Source of the DNA: Bacteroidales bacterium UBA1756
Lineage (GTDB): Bacteria; Bacteroidota; Bacteroidia; Bacteroidales; WCHB1-69
Length of the DNA: 56,984 nucleotides
NCBI GenBank assembly: GCA_002314795.1
Contig: DCHI01000004.1
Coordinates: forward strand, 443-57,426
Direction of reading: 5' to 3'
Below the pieces are notes generated by a model. That model made no database searches and was not told where the DNA came from. It was given only the letters and a program-made list of their open reading frames with translations. Position numbers and translations under genes: made by a program. Position 1 is the first letter of the stretch; each line of letters begins with the position of its first letter. Below, in pieces: positions 43,098 to 51,886 of the stretch.

Positions 43098-43949
43098 CTA
43101 TTCTTTGGAAAACTTCTTTTCCAAACGCACCTCGTTGTAAATCATCGTAATGACCTCTTTCGTGTTGAGTGGAAAGTCGGCGTGCATCATCCAAGCATAG
43201 AAGGCGGGCTCTTTTTTGAAAACCTCCTTCACGCTTTCGTTCTTGTGTTTTCCGAAGTTGAAGACCTCGGTATCTTTGTCGTTGAGGACAATGTGTGCGG
43301 CAAAATCCACGTTGCGGTTGACGCGAGTGAATCGGTCCAAATCTTTGACTACTGGAGTTACGGGGTGACATTTCGGAGTGAACTTGTCTTCGTATTCCGT
43401 GTTTTCGTAACGGGTGATTTGCGCTTCCAAAACATCCAACGTAGCCAAAGCGTCGGCAGTTGCGGTGTGGGCATCCACTAATTCTTTTCCGCAATAAAAC
43501 CGGTAGGCCGCGGCGAGGTTGCGAGGTTCCATCTTGTGGAAAATCTGTTGAACATCAACCAGGTAGCGATTTCTCATATCTAATTTTTTCCCAATACGGA
43601 GAAATTCTTCAACGAGGAGCGGGACATCGAATTTGTTGGAGTTGAATCCGGCAAGGTCGCTGTCACCGATGAAGTCCAATATTTCATCGGACGCTTCTGC
43701 AAAAGTCGGACAGTCTTTCAAGGACTCTTCGCTAATTCCGTGAACGGCAAATGCTTCGGCTGACATCCCGTTTAATTTGTATTCTTCGGAAGACGGGGTC
43801 GGTTTGATTCGTAGAGTTTTTTCAATCGTGCTTCCGTCTGGAAGGCACTTGATCATACTGAGTTCAACGATTTGGTCACGGCCAACATTGAGACCGGTGG
43901 ATTCGATGTCGAGAACGATGAGTGGGCGCGATAACTTTAAATGGGTCAT
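43098..43949 (-). CDS. DEDDh 3'-5' exonuclease with C-terminal DUF3820-like domain
   Basis: A 283-residue protein. The N-terminal DnaQ-type exonuclease has LIVLDIESTGL (D14, E16), the second Asp region LAGFNSNKFDVPLL, and the ExoIII motif DAHTATADALATLD. The C-terminal part (about 225-283: FNFGKHKNESVKEVFKKEP) matches the small domain known as DUF3820. It may be a proofreading-like or RNA-trimming nuclease rather than the polymerase epsilon subunit itself, since that pairing is variable in Bacteroidetes. It converges with the FISUMP gene across 9 bases. Confidence 0.9.
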   Translation of the reverse strand: MTHLKLSRPLIVLDIESTGLNVGRDQIVELSMIKCLPDGSTIEKTLRIKPTPSSEEYKLNGMSAEAFAVHGISEESLKDCPTFAEASDEILDFIGDSDLAGFNSNKFDVPLLVEEFLRIGKKLDMRNRYLVDVQQIFHKMEPRNLAAAYRFYCGKELVDAHTATADALATLDVLEAQITRYENTEYEDKFTPKCHPVTPVVKDLDRFTRVNRNVDFAAHIVLNDKDTEVFNFGKHKNESVKEVFKKEPAFYAWMMHADFPLNTKEVITMIYNEVRLEKKFSKE

Positions 43950-43985
43950 TTCTCTATGAGTTTATATAGCAAGGGTATTCGTTAA

Positions 43986-45617
43986 TTATTTTATTCCCAG
44001 AACATTCGTGCCTTGGTTGAAGCGGATGTCGCGAGGAATACCTGCGTTATTGATGCGGTCAAGGTCTTTTTTCAAGTTGTCGGACATTACGCCACGACGT
44101 TGACGATACTCTTGTGCAAAGTCGAAACTGCCGTCACCTTGTGTCTTCAAAATCGTGCCGGCCCAATTGTTCATTGCGACGCGAGCTTTCTCGAAATTAA
44201 TGGTGTAAATACCTTTTTCATCACGAGTGAAGGCACCCATTTTTTCAAAATAGTTGTAGCACATTAAGTTAGCTTTCGCGTGAGAGCTTGCTGCACCAAA
44301 ACGTACGGAACGGAAAAGACCAACGACAAATGTTGTGATGGCTTCTTCCGTGCTGATTCCGGAGATTTCTCCCTTGTCAATGAGGTGGCAAACGATGAAC
44401 AAACCGAGAATGTCCGCTTTGGCTTCTTCCCAGGATGTTTTTTCTGTCTTCAAAGCATCGTCAACAGAACCTTTGCCGTTGATGGTTTCTTTGATGCCCA
44501 ATCCGTGGCCGACTTCGTGGAAAGTAACATTCCAGAAGAAAGCATCGAATTTCAAATAACCGAGTTGTGCGGGTGTAAGAACCTGTTTGCCAATAGGAAG
44601 CATAATTTTGTCAAACTTGGCTTCCATACTGTTACGGAGTTGGAGACGGCGTGCGCCCTTGAGCGCTTGAACGCGATCGTCGTTGGGAAGGTTGATGGCG
44701 ATGGTTTTGCTCCCCGAGTTGCAGTCACCGGCATAATAGACGGCGTTGTAAACATTTAAGTCAGAGGATGTTCCAGGAACGAAAGTCTTGTATTCTGGTT
44801 CGCAAGGAAGAATCTTTTGGATGTCAGGGAGCATTTGAACGAATTTCTCCAATTGTTTGCTGCGTTCGATATCTTTTACCAAAACGAAAGCTTCGTAGGA
44901 TGCTTTTGCTTCATTGAATTTGTCGTCGTAGTTTTCAATGGGGCCGACAACGAAGTCGATGTTGCTGTTTTTCATATCCATCCATACAAGGTCACTCTGG
45001 AAGTAGTCGTCGGTTTCAAAGGCCTTTTTTCTTTCGGTGAGATAATTCTTCATTCCCGGGTCTTCGGCAATGGCGATGGCTTTGTCCAACAATTCACAAA
45101 CCTTTTTCAAATCATCTTTGTATTCGTCTCTGTACCAAACGGTTTTTAAAGCGCCAGACTCATCTCTGCGAATGACGGTGTACAAACTGCTCTTGTTCTG
45201 ATCTTTGTAGGCGTCGTACTCTTCACGAGTGATGTCTTCCGGATAGTAGCGGCATCCTTCCGGTTTCGGGCCATATCCGTCAACGAAGGGGCGATTGTCA
45301 TCCAAACGGTCCCACGGGCCGTAGTTGATGTTGATGTAGTCGCGGGTGACGGCGTCCTTGACGTAGGCCAGTTCGGCTTTTTCTCCAAAGGTCTGTTTCC
45401 AGAACAGATTGTCCATAATTTTGGAGATTTCAATGAAGATGGGGAGCAGCTGTTTTTCGCTGGAACTCAGGTGTGACAGGTCCGCTTTCAAGTCGTAGTA
45501 AGCGTATTCGGCAACACGAGCTTTGACATTAACGGGTGCTTGTTCGTCTTTTTTGGTTTGAGCAAAAATCATTGTACTGCAAACGATTAAAAGGGTGAAT
45601 GTAAATGTTTTTTTCAT
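43986..45617 (-). CDS. Exported M49-like (dipeptidyl-peptidase III family) zinc metallopeptidase
   Basis: A 543-residue protein with a signal peptide (MKKTFTFTLLIVCSTMIFAQ). The zinc motif is FHEVGHGLG, an HExxH at residues 367-371. Downstream WEEAKADILG near residue 396 gives the third-ligand glutamate of the M49 fold (EExRA[ED]). Classical DPP III has the longer HExxxH motif, so this belongs to a divergent branch. The YGPWDRL segment near residue 100 supports the family. It starts 9 bases after the upstream unknown gene and is probably cotranscribed with it. Substrates are likely peptides in the periplasm. Confidence 0.83.
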   Translation of the reverse strand: MKKTFTFTLLIVCSTMIFAQTKKDEQAPVNVKARVAEYAYYDLKADLSHLSSSEKQLLPIFIEISKIMDNLFWKQTFGEKAELAYVKDAVTRDYININYGPWDRLDDNRPFVDGYGPKPEGCRYYPEDITREEYDAYKDQNKSSLYTVIRRDESGALKTVWYRDEYKDDLKKVCELLDKAIAIAEDPGMKNYLTERKKAFETDDYFQSDLVWMDMKNSNIDFVVGPIENYDDKFNEAKASYEAFVLVKDIERSKQLEKFVQMLPDIQKILPCEPEYKTFVPGTSSDLNVYNAVYYAGDCNSGSKTIAINLPNDDRVQALKGARRLQLRNSMEAKFDKIMLPIGKQVLTPAQLGYLKFDAFFWNVTFHEVGHGLGIKETINGKGSVDDALKTEKTSWEEAKADILGLFIVCHLIDKGEISGISTEEAITTFVVGLFRSVRFGAASSHAKANLMCYNYFEKMGAFTRDEKGIYTINFEKARVAMNNWAGTILKTQGDGSFDFAQEYRQRRGVMSDNLKKDLDRINNAGIPRDIRFNQGTNVLGIK

Positions 45618-45626
45618 AGAAAATAT

Positions 45627-46400
45627 TTATAAATTATTGATTGTTAATTCACTTTTTGCGATTATTGTTTCTGGAGAAAGACTTAAGGATACTTGAATTG
45701 TGTTTGATGTCATTGATTCAAGAACCTTCCCCAAATAAAAGTTCTCTTCGTTACGCATAATGCCGCGGATTTGAATTTCTGCCTTGCGTACGATGAGCTG
45801 GAAAAAATCGGAAATCTTTTTTTCAGTTCCTGTGGGTTCGTAGAGGAGCGAAGTGTGGTTCCTTAAAAGAAAGGTGTTCCCTTGTGACAATGTTGCAATG
45901 TGGGCAGCTAACTTGTCCGCTCCTTGATTTTTTTTTGAAAAAACCAAAATGTAAAAATCACCGCAATAGTCGTGATTGCACTGTACAACATTGATGCCTT
46001 TTTTACTGAAAGCGCAGCACTCACACCCATCATCAATAAAAGAAAAAGTACCGTTGTAGTCCGTATTCACGAGTCTGGTTTTTGTCTTGTCAAAAGTGAC
46101 CGCGCGGTTTTGAAAAAGGAGGATGTTCAAGCGATCGACCGGGTCACAGGCGTAGGAACCAATGAAATTGTCAACATCAAATTGGGCGTACAGAAGCCGG
46201 AACTCGGGCTCCATAGGGCATTGCTCATCTTGCGTTATCTTGATGTTTTCCATTGTAGAAAAACGACAGTGACAATGCTCAGCAAGTGCGCCCGCAAGCG
46301 CAAACAAGGATGCGCTCGTCCTTACCGAAAATAAAAAATAGTCAACTCGTTCGCCAAACTCGTTCTTTATTTTGCTGTTTCTGAGCGCAGTCTCTGCCAT
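45627..46400 (-). CDS. Unknown protein with Cys/His-rich segment
   Basis: A 257-residue protein starting MAETALRNSKIKNEFG. No family was recognised. It lacks a signal peptide or strong membrane segment. Notable features are LAEHCHCRFS near residue 40 and, in the middle, DDGCECCAFSKKG and VQCNHDYCGD, which together could bind a metal. ATG 46400 is chosen because the -7 box at 46425-46432 excludes the longer frame. It precedes the M49-like peptidase in the same direction with 9 bases between them. Confidence 0.7.
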   Translation of the reverse strand: MAETALRNSKIKNEFGERVDYFLFSVRTSASLFALAGALAEHCHCRFSTMENIKITQDEQCPMEPEFRLLYAQFDVDNFIGSYACDPVDRLNILLFQNRAVTFDKTKTRLVNTDYNGTFSFIDDGCECCAFSKKGINVVQCNHDYCGDFYILVFSKKNQGADKLAAHIATLSQGNTFLLRNHTSLLYEPTGTEKKISDFFQLIVRKAEIQIRGIMRNEENFYLGKVLESMTSNTIQVSLSLSPETIIAKSELTINNL

Positions 46401-46424
46401 TTTGTTCCTTTTTGCAATGGGCCG

Positions 46425-46432
46425 CAAAGATA
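46425..46432 (-). promoter_or_regulatory. -7 promoter box for the unknown gene and M49-like peptidase
   Basis: On the minus strand TATCTTTG followed by CGGCCC, 25 bases before the start at 46400. Confidence 0.75.
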
Positions 46433-46489
46433 CGTCATTTTCTTTAAAATTTAGTTTTGCCACAGACTGATTTTCACAAAAAAAATTGC

Positions 46490-46497
46490 GACCTTTG
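46490..46497 (+). promoter_or_regulatory. Possible -7 box for tex
   Basis: GACCTTTG followed by CACC, one base off TAnnTTTG, 19 bases before ATG 46516. Confidence 0.5.
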
Positions 46498-46515
46498 CAC
46501 CTCAATTTGTTTCCT

Positions 46516-48651
46516 ATGAGAAATTACGCGGCAGTTATCGCACAAGAACTTGGTTTACAAGAAAAACAAGTACAGAATGTTTTGGATTTGTTAGACGGCG
46601 GAGCCACCATCCCCTTCATCGCACGTTATCGAAAGGAGGCCACCGACTCCTTAGACGAGGTGCAAATCGGTGCCATCCGTGACCGTCACCTCAAGTGGAT
46701 TGAAATGGACAAACGTCGTGCCGTCATTATCGACTCCATTCAGGAGCAAGGGAAAATGACTCCCGAACTTCGTGGGCGTTTGGACAATGCATTGTCAATC
46801 ACAGAATTAGAAGATATTTACTTGCCGTATCGGCCCAAGCGAAAAACTCGCGCATCCGTTGCTAAGGAGAAAGGTTTGGAACCGCTTGCCGCGATGATGA
46901 TGAGCCAGCACGAAACCAATTTGCTCGCCATCGCCAAACGCCATATTAACAAAGCGAAAGGTGTGGAAACGGTTGAAGACGCTTTGGCCGGTGCCCGTGA
47001 TATTATGGCTGAATGGATTTCTGAAAATATTTCCGTCAGAAATCGTCTCCGTCTCCTCTTTTCAAAAGAGTCCGTCATCACTTCCAAAGTGGTAAAAGGA
47101 AAGGAAAAGGAGGGAGAAAAGTACGACAGCTATTTTGACTTTTCTGAAAGATTGGCAAAGTCCCCGTCGCATAGATTGTTAGCGATGTTCCGTGGTGAAG
47201 AGGAGGGTTTCCTTCGTATCGCCATCGCTCCCGACGAACAGCGCGCGTCTGAAATTTTACACAAACAATTTGTTAAACAGCAAAATCTTTGTAGCGAGCA
47301 GGTTGCATTGGCTGCCACCGACTCCTATAAGCGACTTCTTCTGCCTCAAATGGAGACGGAAATGCGTAAAATGTTCAAGGAGAAAGCCGACAAAGAAGCC
47401 ATTCGGGTTTTTGTATCCAACTTGCGACAATTGTTGTTGGCGCCGCCGTTGGGACAAAAAGTCGTTCTGGCCATCGACCCCGGTTATCGTACCGGCTGCA
47501 AAGTGGTTATTTTGAATCGGCAAGGCCAACTGGTTCATAATGAAACGATTTATCCGCACCCTCCGCAGAAGGAGTACCGTTTGGCAAGTGACAAACTGAA
47601 ACGGATGGTGGAGCAGTACAAGGTGGAAGCGATTGCTATTGGCAATGGGACGGCGGGACGTGAGACGGAATTTTTTGTGACAAAAATCCCGTTCAACCGC
47701 GACGTTCAGGCCGTTGTTGTGAATGAAAGCGGGGCTTCCGTCTATTCCGCTTCGCAAGTGGCTCGCGACGAGTTCCCGGACTATGATGTTACCGTGCGCG
47801 GTGCCGTCTCCATCGGGCGCCGTTTGATGGACCCGCTGGCCGAATTGGTCAAGATAGATCCGAAGTCGATTGGGGTGGGACAGTATCAACACGATGTCAA
47901 TCAAGCCCTTTTGCAGGAAAGTTTGGATTCGACGGTGGTGAGTTGCGTCAACTACGTGGGCGTGGAGGTAAACACGGCGAGCAAAGAGCTGCTGTCTCGG
48001 GTTTCTGGAATTGGTCCGACATTGGCAAAGAATATTATTGACTATCGGAACGAAAACGGGCCTTTTGCCTCACGGCAGGCGCTGCGTGCGGTTCCTCGTT
48101 TCGGTGACAAGGCGTTCGAGCAGGCGGCCGGCTTCCTCCGCATTCGTGACGCTGCCAATCCATTGGATTTCAGTGCGGTTCACCCCGAAAGTTATCATAT
48201 TGTTGATGCGATGGCGAAAAAGTGCGGCTGCTCCGTTTCAGACCTGATGTCGGATGCTGAAAAACGGAAACAAATCTGTATGGAGGACTATGTGACGGCC
48301 AAAGTCGGGCTCCCGACACTTCAGGATATTATGCAGGAACTCTCCAAGCCCGGTCGTGACCCGCGTACGACGTTTGATTTTTTCTCTTTTGATAAAAACA
48401 TCGTATCTATCAATGACTTAAAGGTCGGAATGGTGGTTCCGGGAATCATTACCAACATCACCAATTTCGGCTGTTTTGTCGATATCGGTGTCCATCAGGA
48501 CGGGTTGGTGCACATTAGTCAGATTACGAACCATTACATCAGCGACCCCAACGATGTGGTGAAGCTGAACCAGAAGGTGATGGTGAAAGTGGTCGGCTTG
48601 GAAGTGGAACGGAAGCGGATTTCGCTCTCTATGCGGGATGTGACGGAGTAG
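46516..48651 (+). CDS. tex: Tex family RNA-binding transcription accessory protein
   Basis: A 711-residue protein with the full Tex layout: an N-terminal helical part (VQNVLDLLDGGATIPFIARYRKEATDSLDEVQ, shown in parts as GGATIPFIARYRKEATDSLD), a YqgF/RNase H-like domain (VVLAIDPGYRTGCKVVIL near residue 320), helix-hairpin-helix motifs (LLSRVSGIGPTLAKNII) and a C-terminal S1 domain (about 635-705: GMVVPGIITNITNFGCFVDI). Tex binds nucleic acids and is linked to transcription and RNA turnover. ATG 46516 fits the family. The GTG ten codons upstream would overlap the -7 box. Confidence 0.94.
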   Translation: MRNYAAVIAQELGLQEKQVQNVLDLLDGGATIPFIARYRKEATDSLDEVQIGAIRDRHLKWIEMDKRRAVIIDSIQEQGKMTPELRGRLDNALSITELEDIYLPYRPKRKTRASVAKEKGLEPLAAMMMSQHETNLLAIAKRHINKAKGVETVEDALAGARDIMAEWISENISVRNRLRLLFSKESVITSKVVKGKEKEGEKYDSYFDFSERLAKSPSHRLLAMFRGEEEGFLRIAIAPDEQRASEILHKQFVKQQNLCSEQVALAATDSYKRLLLPQMETEMRKMFKEKADKEAIRVFVSNLRQLLLAPPLGQKVVLAIDPGYRTGCKVVILNRQGQLVHNETIYPHPPQKEYRLASDKLKRMVEQYKVEAIAIGNGTAGRETEFFVTKIPFNRDVQAVVVNESGASVYSASQVARDEFPDYDVTVRGAVSIGRRLMDPLAELVKIDPKSIGVGQYQHDVNQALLQESLDSTVVSCVNYVGVEVNTASKELLSRVSGIGPTLAKNIIDYRNENGPFASRQALRAVPRFGDKAFEQAAGFLRIRDAANPLDFSAVHPESYHIVDAMAKKCGCSVSDLMSDAEKRKQICMEDYVTAKVGLPTLQDIMQELSKPGRDPRTTFDFFSFDKNIVSINDLKVGMVVPGIITNITNFGCFVDIGVHQDGLVHISQITNHYISDPNDVVKLNQKVMVKVVGLEVERKRISLSMRDVTE

Positions 48652-48668
48652 GGCAATGATTGTTGATT

Positions 48669-49943
48669 TTACCAATAATAATCTTCAACCGCTTCTTCGG
48701 CAACTGCTTCTTCCACAACTACTTCTTCGGCCACGTCATATGAGGAATCCCTTGAGTGTTCGTTGTTTAGATTACTTATTAATGAAATCCAATTATCGAA
48801 AAGTTCTTTGTCATAGATGACGATAAGATTTATTTCACCCATTTCTGCACAAAGGATAAAATGGATTGTATTGTTTTGTAATGAATACACAATTGCTTCT
48901 GAAGGGGCGTTGTATTCGGTTTTGCTCTTGGCTTGGTATATTTTTTCAAGGCGGGAGATGAAGGATTTAGCTATTGAACGATAGTGTCTTGAAGCGAAAC
49001 CAGACAAATCAAATTTGTATGTAATCATATTTACTTGAGATCCCTTATGGTACTCTTTGACAATATTAACATCCCAGTAATAGTCGTATGAATATCTATT
49101 TTCGTAAGTGGATGAAGAAAAAGAGAATTCAACATTATCTAACGTTATTTCGCTATTATATGGATGTTTACGCTTGAAAGAGGCGCTGCTGTACATTAAA
49201 TTATTTTTAATATCCTTCCCATAAATTGGATGAGAAAATAGGTCACCAAGAGTGGGCTGGTTTGTGAAACCGTCGATGGAAGAACTTGAAGCGTTTGCTA
49301 AAAAATCGTTCAGAAAAGATGTGGCGTCATAGTAATCACTTTCTATGGAGAGCGTGATTAGGTCCACCGGCGAAAATAACATTTCAAATTGTGGGTTAAC
49401 TGTAAAATTGCCTTTTTTGTCAATGAGACCATATTTGTCGCCAATACTTACAATGGCGAAGTCGTCCCAAAAATCGGAGGCAGATTCAAACTGAGGATTG
49501 ATGACGAAAATTCCTTTTTTGTCAATAAAACCATATTTATCATCTACGGATACCCAACTCAAGTCTTCGTATTCAGAGAATTCGCCAACAACATCAAACT
49601 GAGGATTGATGATAATCTTCCCTTCATCGTTGATAAAGCCGCATTTATCTCCCATTAAAACAGGAGCCAAATCATTGGAAAAGTTGCCAGCGGCATCAAA
49701 CTGAGGATTGACGACGTATTTCCCATCACGATCAATGAATCCCCATTTTTCTCCACTACGCACGCACGCGAGTCCATTAGAAAAAATATTGGCTTCATCA
49801 AATTGTGGGTTAATGACAATCTTGCCGTCTTCGTCAATATAGCCGTATTCATCCTTGTCATTTTGTATGAGTGCGCGGCCTTCTGAAAAAATACTCGCAC
49901 TATTAAATTGTGGATTGATAACTACTTTTCCTTTATTATTCAC
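48669..49943 (-). CDS. WG-repeat protein, C-terminal part (frameshifted from 50030-50476)
   Basis: At least 424 residues with six WG/KWG-type repeats of the form GYID..GK.VINPQF (about residues 1-190), a nonrepetitive domain, and a Glu/Val-rich end (VVVEEAVAEEAVEDYYW). WG repeats form beta structures of unknown role on bacterial surfaces. The open frame continues upstream without a stop to about 50036 and matches the repeat pattern there, so the part before 49943 also belongs to it. It lacks its own promoter or signal peptide, so by itself it looks like the 3' part of a gene broken by a -1 shift at 50038-50045. Confidence 0.75.
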   Translation of the reverse strand: MNNKGKVVINPQFNSASIFSEGRALIQNDKDEYGYIDEDGKIVINPQFDEANIFSNGLACVRSGEKWGFIDRDGKYVVNPQFDAAGNFSNDLAPVLMGDKCGFINDEGKIIINPQFDVVGEFSEYEDLSWVSVDDKYGFIDKKGIFVINPQFESASDFWDDFAIVSIGDKYGLIDKKGNFTVNPQFEMLFSPVDLITLSIESDYYDATSFLNDFLANASSSSIDGFTNQPTLGDLFSHPIYGKDIKNNLMYSSASFKRKHPYNSEITLDNVEFSFSSSTYENRYSYDYYWDVNIVKEYHKGSQVNMITYKFDLSGFASRHYRSIAKSFISRLEKIYQAKSKTEYNAPSEAIVYSLQNNTIHFILCAEMGEINLIVIYDKELFDNWISLISNLNNEHSRDSSYDVAEEVVVEEAVAEEAVEDYYW

Positions 49944-50029
49944 ATATCCCCACTTGGTTTCGCCTTTTTCGTTTACGGTTTTATAAGCAGCTAATCCTTC
50001 CGAAAAGATTGTGACCTCTTGCGCTTCTT

Positions 50030-50476
50030 CTAAATCGAAAATTTTGTTCCTTTTTTATCAATGCACATAATAGAACCGCCTTCTGGAACAACAAACGCCC
50101 TGTTTTCTGAGAAAGTCGTACCATCCTTATAAGTAGGATTGATGACGTATTTGCCGTCTTTGTCGATGTAGCCAACTTTTCCTTCGGAATTTTCAACACG
50201 AGCTAAACCGCAACTGAAATATTCCGCTGATTTGAACTGCGGATTGATGACGTACGTTCCTTTGTGGTCAATGTAGCCGTATTTATCGTCAATGGTGGTC
50301 GGAATTAAAGATAGGTCCAAGTTCCCCGAAAGCCAATTTGATACGAATTGACAGCCGGAAAAACAAATTGCTCCGATGAAAAAGACCGAAGCAATAACAA
50401 CAAAATATTTCAAGAATGATTTTTTTCTCAAAGATTGAGCGGACTTGGTAGAGCCAAGGACTAAATTTTTTGCCAT
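50030..50476 (-). CDS. WG-repeat lipoprotein, N-terminal part
   Basis: A 148-residue ORF. A basic N-terminus and a hydrophobic segment end in FSGC (about residue 42), a plausible lipobox, so the protein may be an anchored lipoprotein. Two WG repeats follow (GYIDHKGTYVINPQF, GYIDKDGKYVINPTY), then a third that breaks off at CIDKKGTKFSI. One base more in the A run before TTTT would continue it into the 48669-49943 frame, giving about 602 residues with at least eight repeats. The -7 box at 50512-50519 supports this start. The break could be a mutation, a sequencing error or regulated slippage. Confidence 0.8.
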   Translation of the reverse strand: MAKNLVLGSTKSAQSLRKKSFLKYFVVIASVFFIGAICFSGCQFVSNWLSGNLDLSLIPTTIDDKYGYIDHKGTYVINPQFKSAEYFSCGLARVENSEGKVGYIDKDGKYVINPTYKDGTTFSENRAFVVPEGGSIMCIDKKGTKFSI

Positions 50477-50511
50477 AGTTAAATATTTCTTTTTTTAATT
50501 GAAAAACTTTG

Positions 50512-50519
50512 CAAAAATA
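50512..50519 (-). promoter_or_regulatory. -7 promoter box for the WG-repeat gene
   Basis: On the minus strand TATTTTTG followed by CAAAG, 36 bases before the start at 50476. Confidence 0.65.
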
Positions 50520-50553
50520 GCAATTTTATCTTTTAAAAAAGAAGAAATATCTA

Positions 50554-51627
50554 TTACCGGAATCTCTTGTAATCTTTTTTTGTCTCTTTGCGCCAGATTT
50601 CCATCGCATCGTCGTAGGTTTCCGGTGGCTCGTACGCGGCCTCGTCCGGCTTGCGATGCAACTTGATGGCCTCTTTCGCACACACCGAAACACATAGCCC
50701 GCAGCCGTAGCAATTGGCTGTGTCAATGTGCATTCCCGCTTCGTCTTTGGTGATGACGTGGAACGGACACTTTTGGACGCAAGCTCCGCACTTTACGCAC
50801 TTGTCTTCATCAATAACACTGAAATAGTTGCTCCAGAAATCTTTGGACGGTCCCGGGAAATGTGTTTTCAACCACAGCATTCCGCAGCCGCATTCGCAAC
50901 AGGAACAGAGGTTCTCTCCGTCTTTTGAATTGGTGACATTGACAATGCGTCCGTCTTTTTCGCCCTCGCGCAAAATAGCAAGCGCCTCATCGCGCGTGAT
51001 TTCGCGACCGATTCCCGTTTCAATGAAAAATGTTGCGTAATCGTCTGTTTCAATGCACGTTTCAATGGGATGGTGGCACGGATTGTTCGGCTTGACCTTG
51101 TCCATCGTGCGACAAGTGCACGGCCCAACAGCAAAACGGGTGTGCCGGTCCAAGATGGCTTCCAAATCTTCGTACGGAGCCACCACCGAGCCCTCAACAA
51201 ATTCCTTGTGCATAGGTATGGAACGGTAGAACGGCATCGTCTGACTCATCCGATTCCCCAATTTGGACGTAACCATATAAATCGACAAAGTGTAGAGCCA
51301 ACTTTTTTTGGCGCGTGTGGTTTGCCACTCCATCAAGCCGAGAATGAACGGGTGACATTCGTATTCGTCCTCTTCGCGGTGCCGCCGGAAAACGAGCCCG
51401 TGGTTCGCCATTCTGTCCAACGTCGCCTTTGCCTCCGCTTCCGTCATTCCGTTGCGAGCGGCATAGTCCGCAGCCGTCTGGTATCCGTCTCTCATTTTAA
51501 GAAAGTCAATGGCATCCTGCCTTGGAAAAAACTGTCGCATCAAAATGCGATCAAAGCCTAAGAACGACTTCGGAAATCCGAAACTCAATTCGTCTAATCG
51601 GGCACAAAGTTTTTTGTATAATGACAT
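50554..51627 (-). CDS. [4Fe-4S] protein with winged-helix-like N-terminus
   Basis: A 357-residue cytoplasmic protein. Residues about 30-95 look like a winged helix (GYQTAADYAARNGMTEAEAK, DRMANHGLVFRRH). The middle has CTCRTMDK and a CSCCECGCG cluster. Two ferredoxin-type motifs near residues 285-320 (CVKCGACVQKCPF, CYGCGLCVSVCAKEAI) bind two [4Fe-4S] clusters. Similar 'DUF362/4Fe-4S' proteins are known from anaerobes, but the electron partner is unclear. Its ATG follows a heptamer repeat array by 4 bases. hypB lies upstream in the same direction, across a 259-base gap. Confidence 0.85.
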   Translation of the reverse strand: MSLYKKLCARLDELSFGFPKSFLGFDRILMRQFFPRQDAIDFLKMRDGYQTAADYAARNGMTEAEAKATLDRMANHGLVFRRHREEDEYECHPFILGLMEWQTTRAKKSWLYTLSIYMVTSKLGNRMSQTMPFYRSIPMHKEFVEGSVVAPYEDLEAILDRHTRFAVGPCTCRTMDKVKPNNPCHHPIETCIETDDYATFFIETGIGREITRDEALAILREGEKDGRIVNVTNSKDGENLCSCCECGCGMLWLKTHFPGPSKDFWSNYFSVIDEDKCVKCGACVQKCPFHVITKDEAGMHIDTANCYGCGLCVSVCAKEAIKLHRKPDEAAYEPPETYDDAMEIWRKETKKDYKRFR

Positions 51628-51631
51628 AATG

Positions 51632-51701
51632 GTGATTAGTGATTGGTGATTAGTGATTGGTGAACAGTGATTGGTGAGTTGTGATCAGTGAACAGTGATT
51701 A
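51632..51701. repeat. Heptamer tandem repeat upstream of the [4Fe-4S] gene
   Basis: Ten uninterrupted 7-base units on the plus strand, all GTGANNN (GTGATTA, GTGATTG, GTGAACA, GTGAGTT, GTGATCA). The array starts 4 bases upstream of the minus-strand ATG. Relative to that gene it reads NNNTCAC, the same as the array before fumC. Confidence 0.9.
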
Positions 51702-51886
51702 GTGCTTTTGGAGAAAATTAATAAATGTGTGATTTATTGATGTTTATATGCGTTATTTTTGTATTAAAAAACATTTCTTTAAGAATGGGGTAGATGAGAA
51801 GTATCGGCAATTCATAGTTTTTGGAAGTGAAATTTCCCTCCTATTGGGAGGGGGTAGGGAGTAGTAATATGAATACTTTTATGCAT
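51702..51886. other. Noncoding gap after hypB
   Basis: This 185-base stretch has no gene. It contains a GC-rich hairpin, CCCTCC (51836-51841) with GGAGGG (51847-51852), about 35 bases downstream of the hypB stop. It lacks a clear U-run on the minus strand, so it is at best a weak terminator or mRNA end. No -7 box for the [4Fe-4S] gene was recognised here. Confidence 0.35.

Noticed and set aside
50036..50046. Classic programmed -1 frameshift heptamer in the WG-repeat gene
   Set aside because: The bases allow re-pairing of one lysine tRNA but do not satisfy X XXY YYZ, and I saw no downstream pseudoknot. Slippage or error is more likely.
4..51701. Heptamer arrays read as CRISPR
   Set aside because: Units are 7 bases with no spacers, and no cas genes are present.
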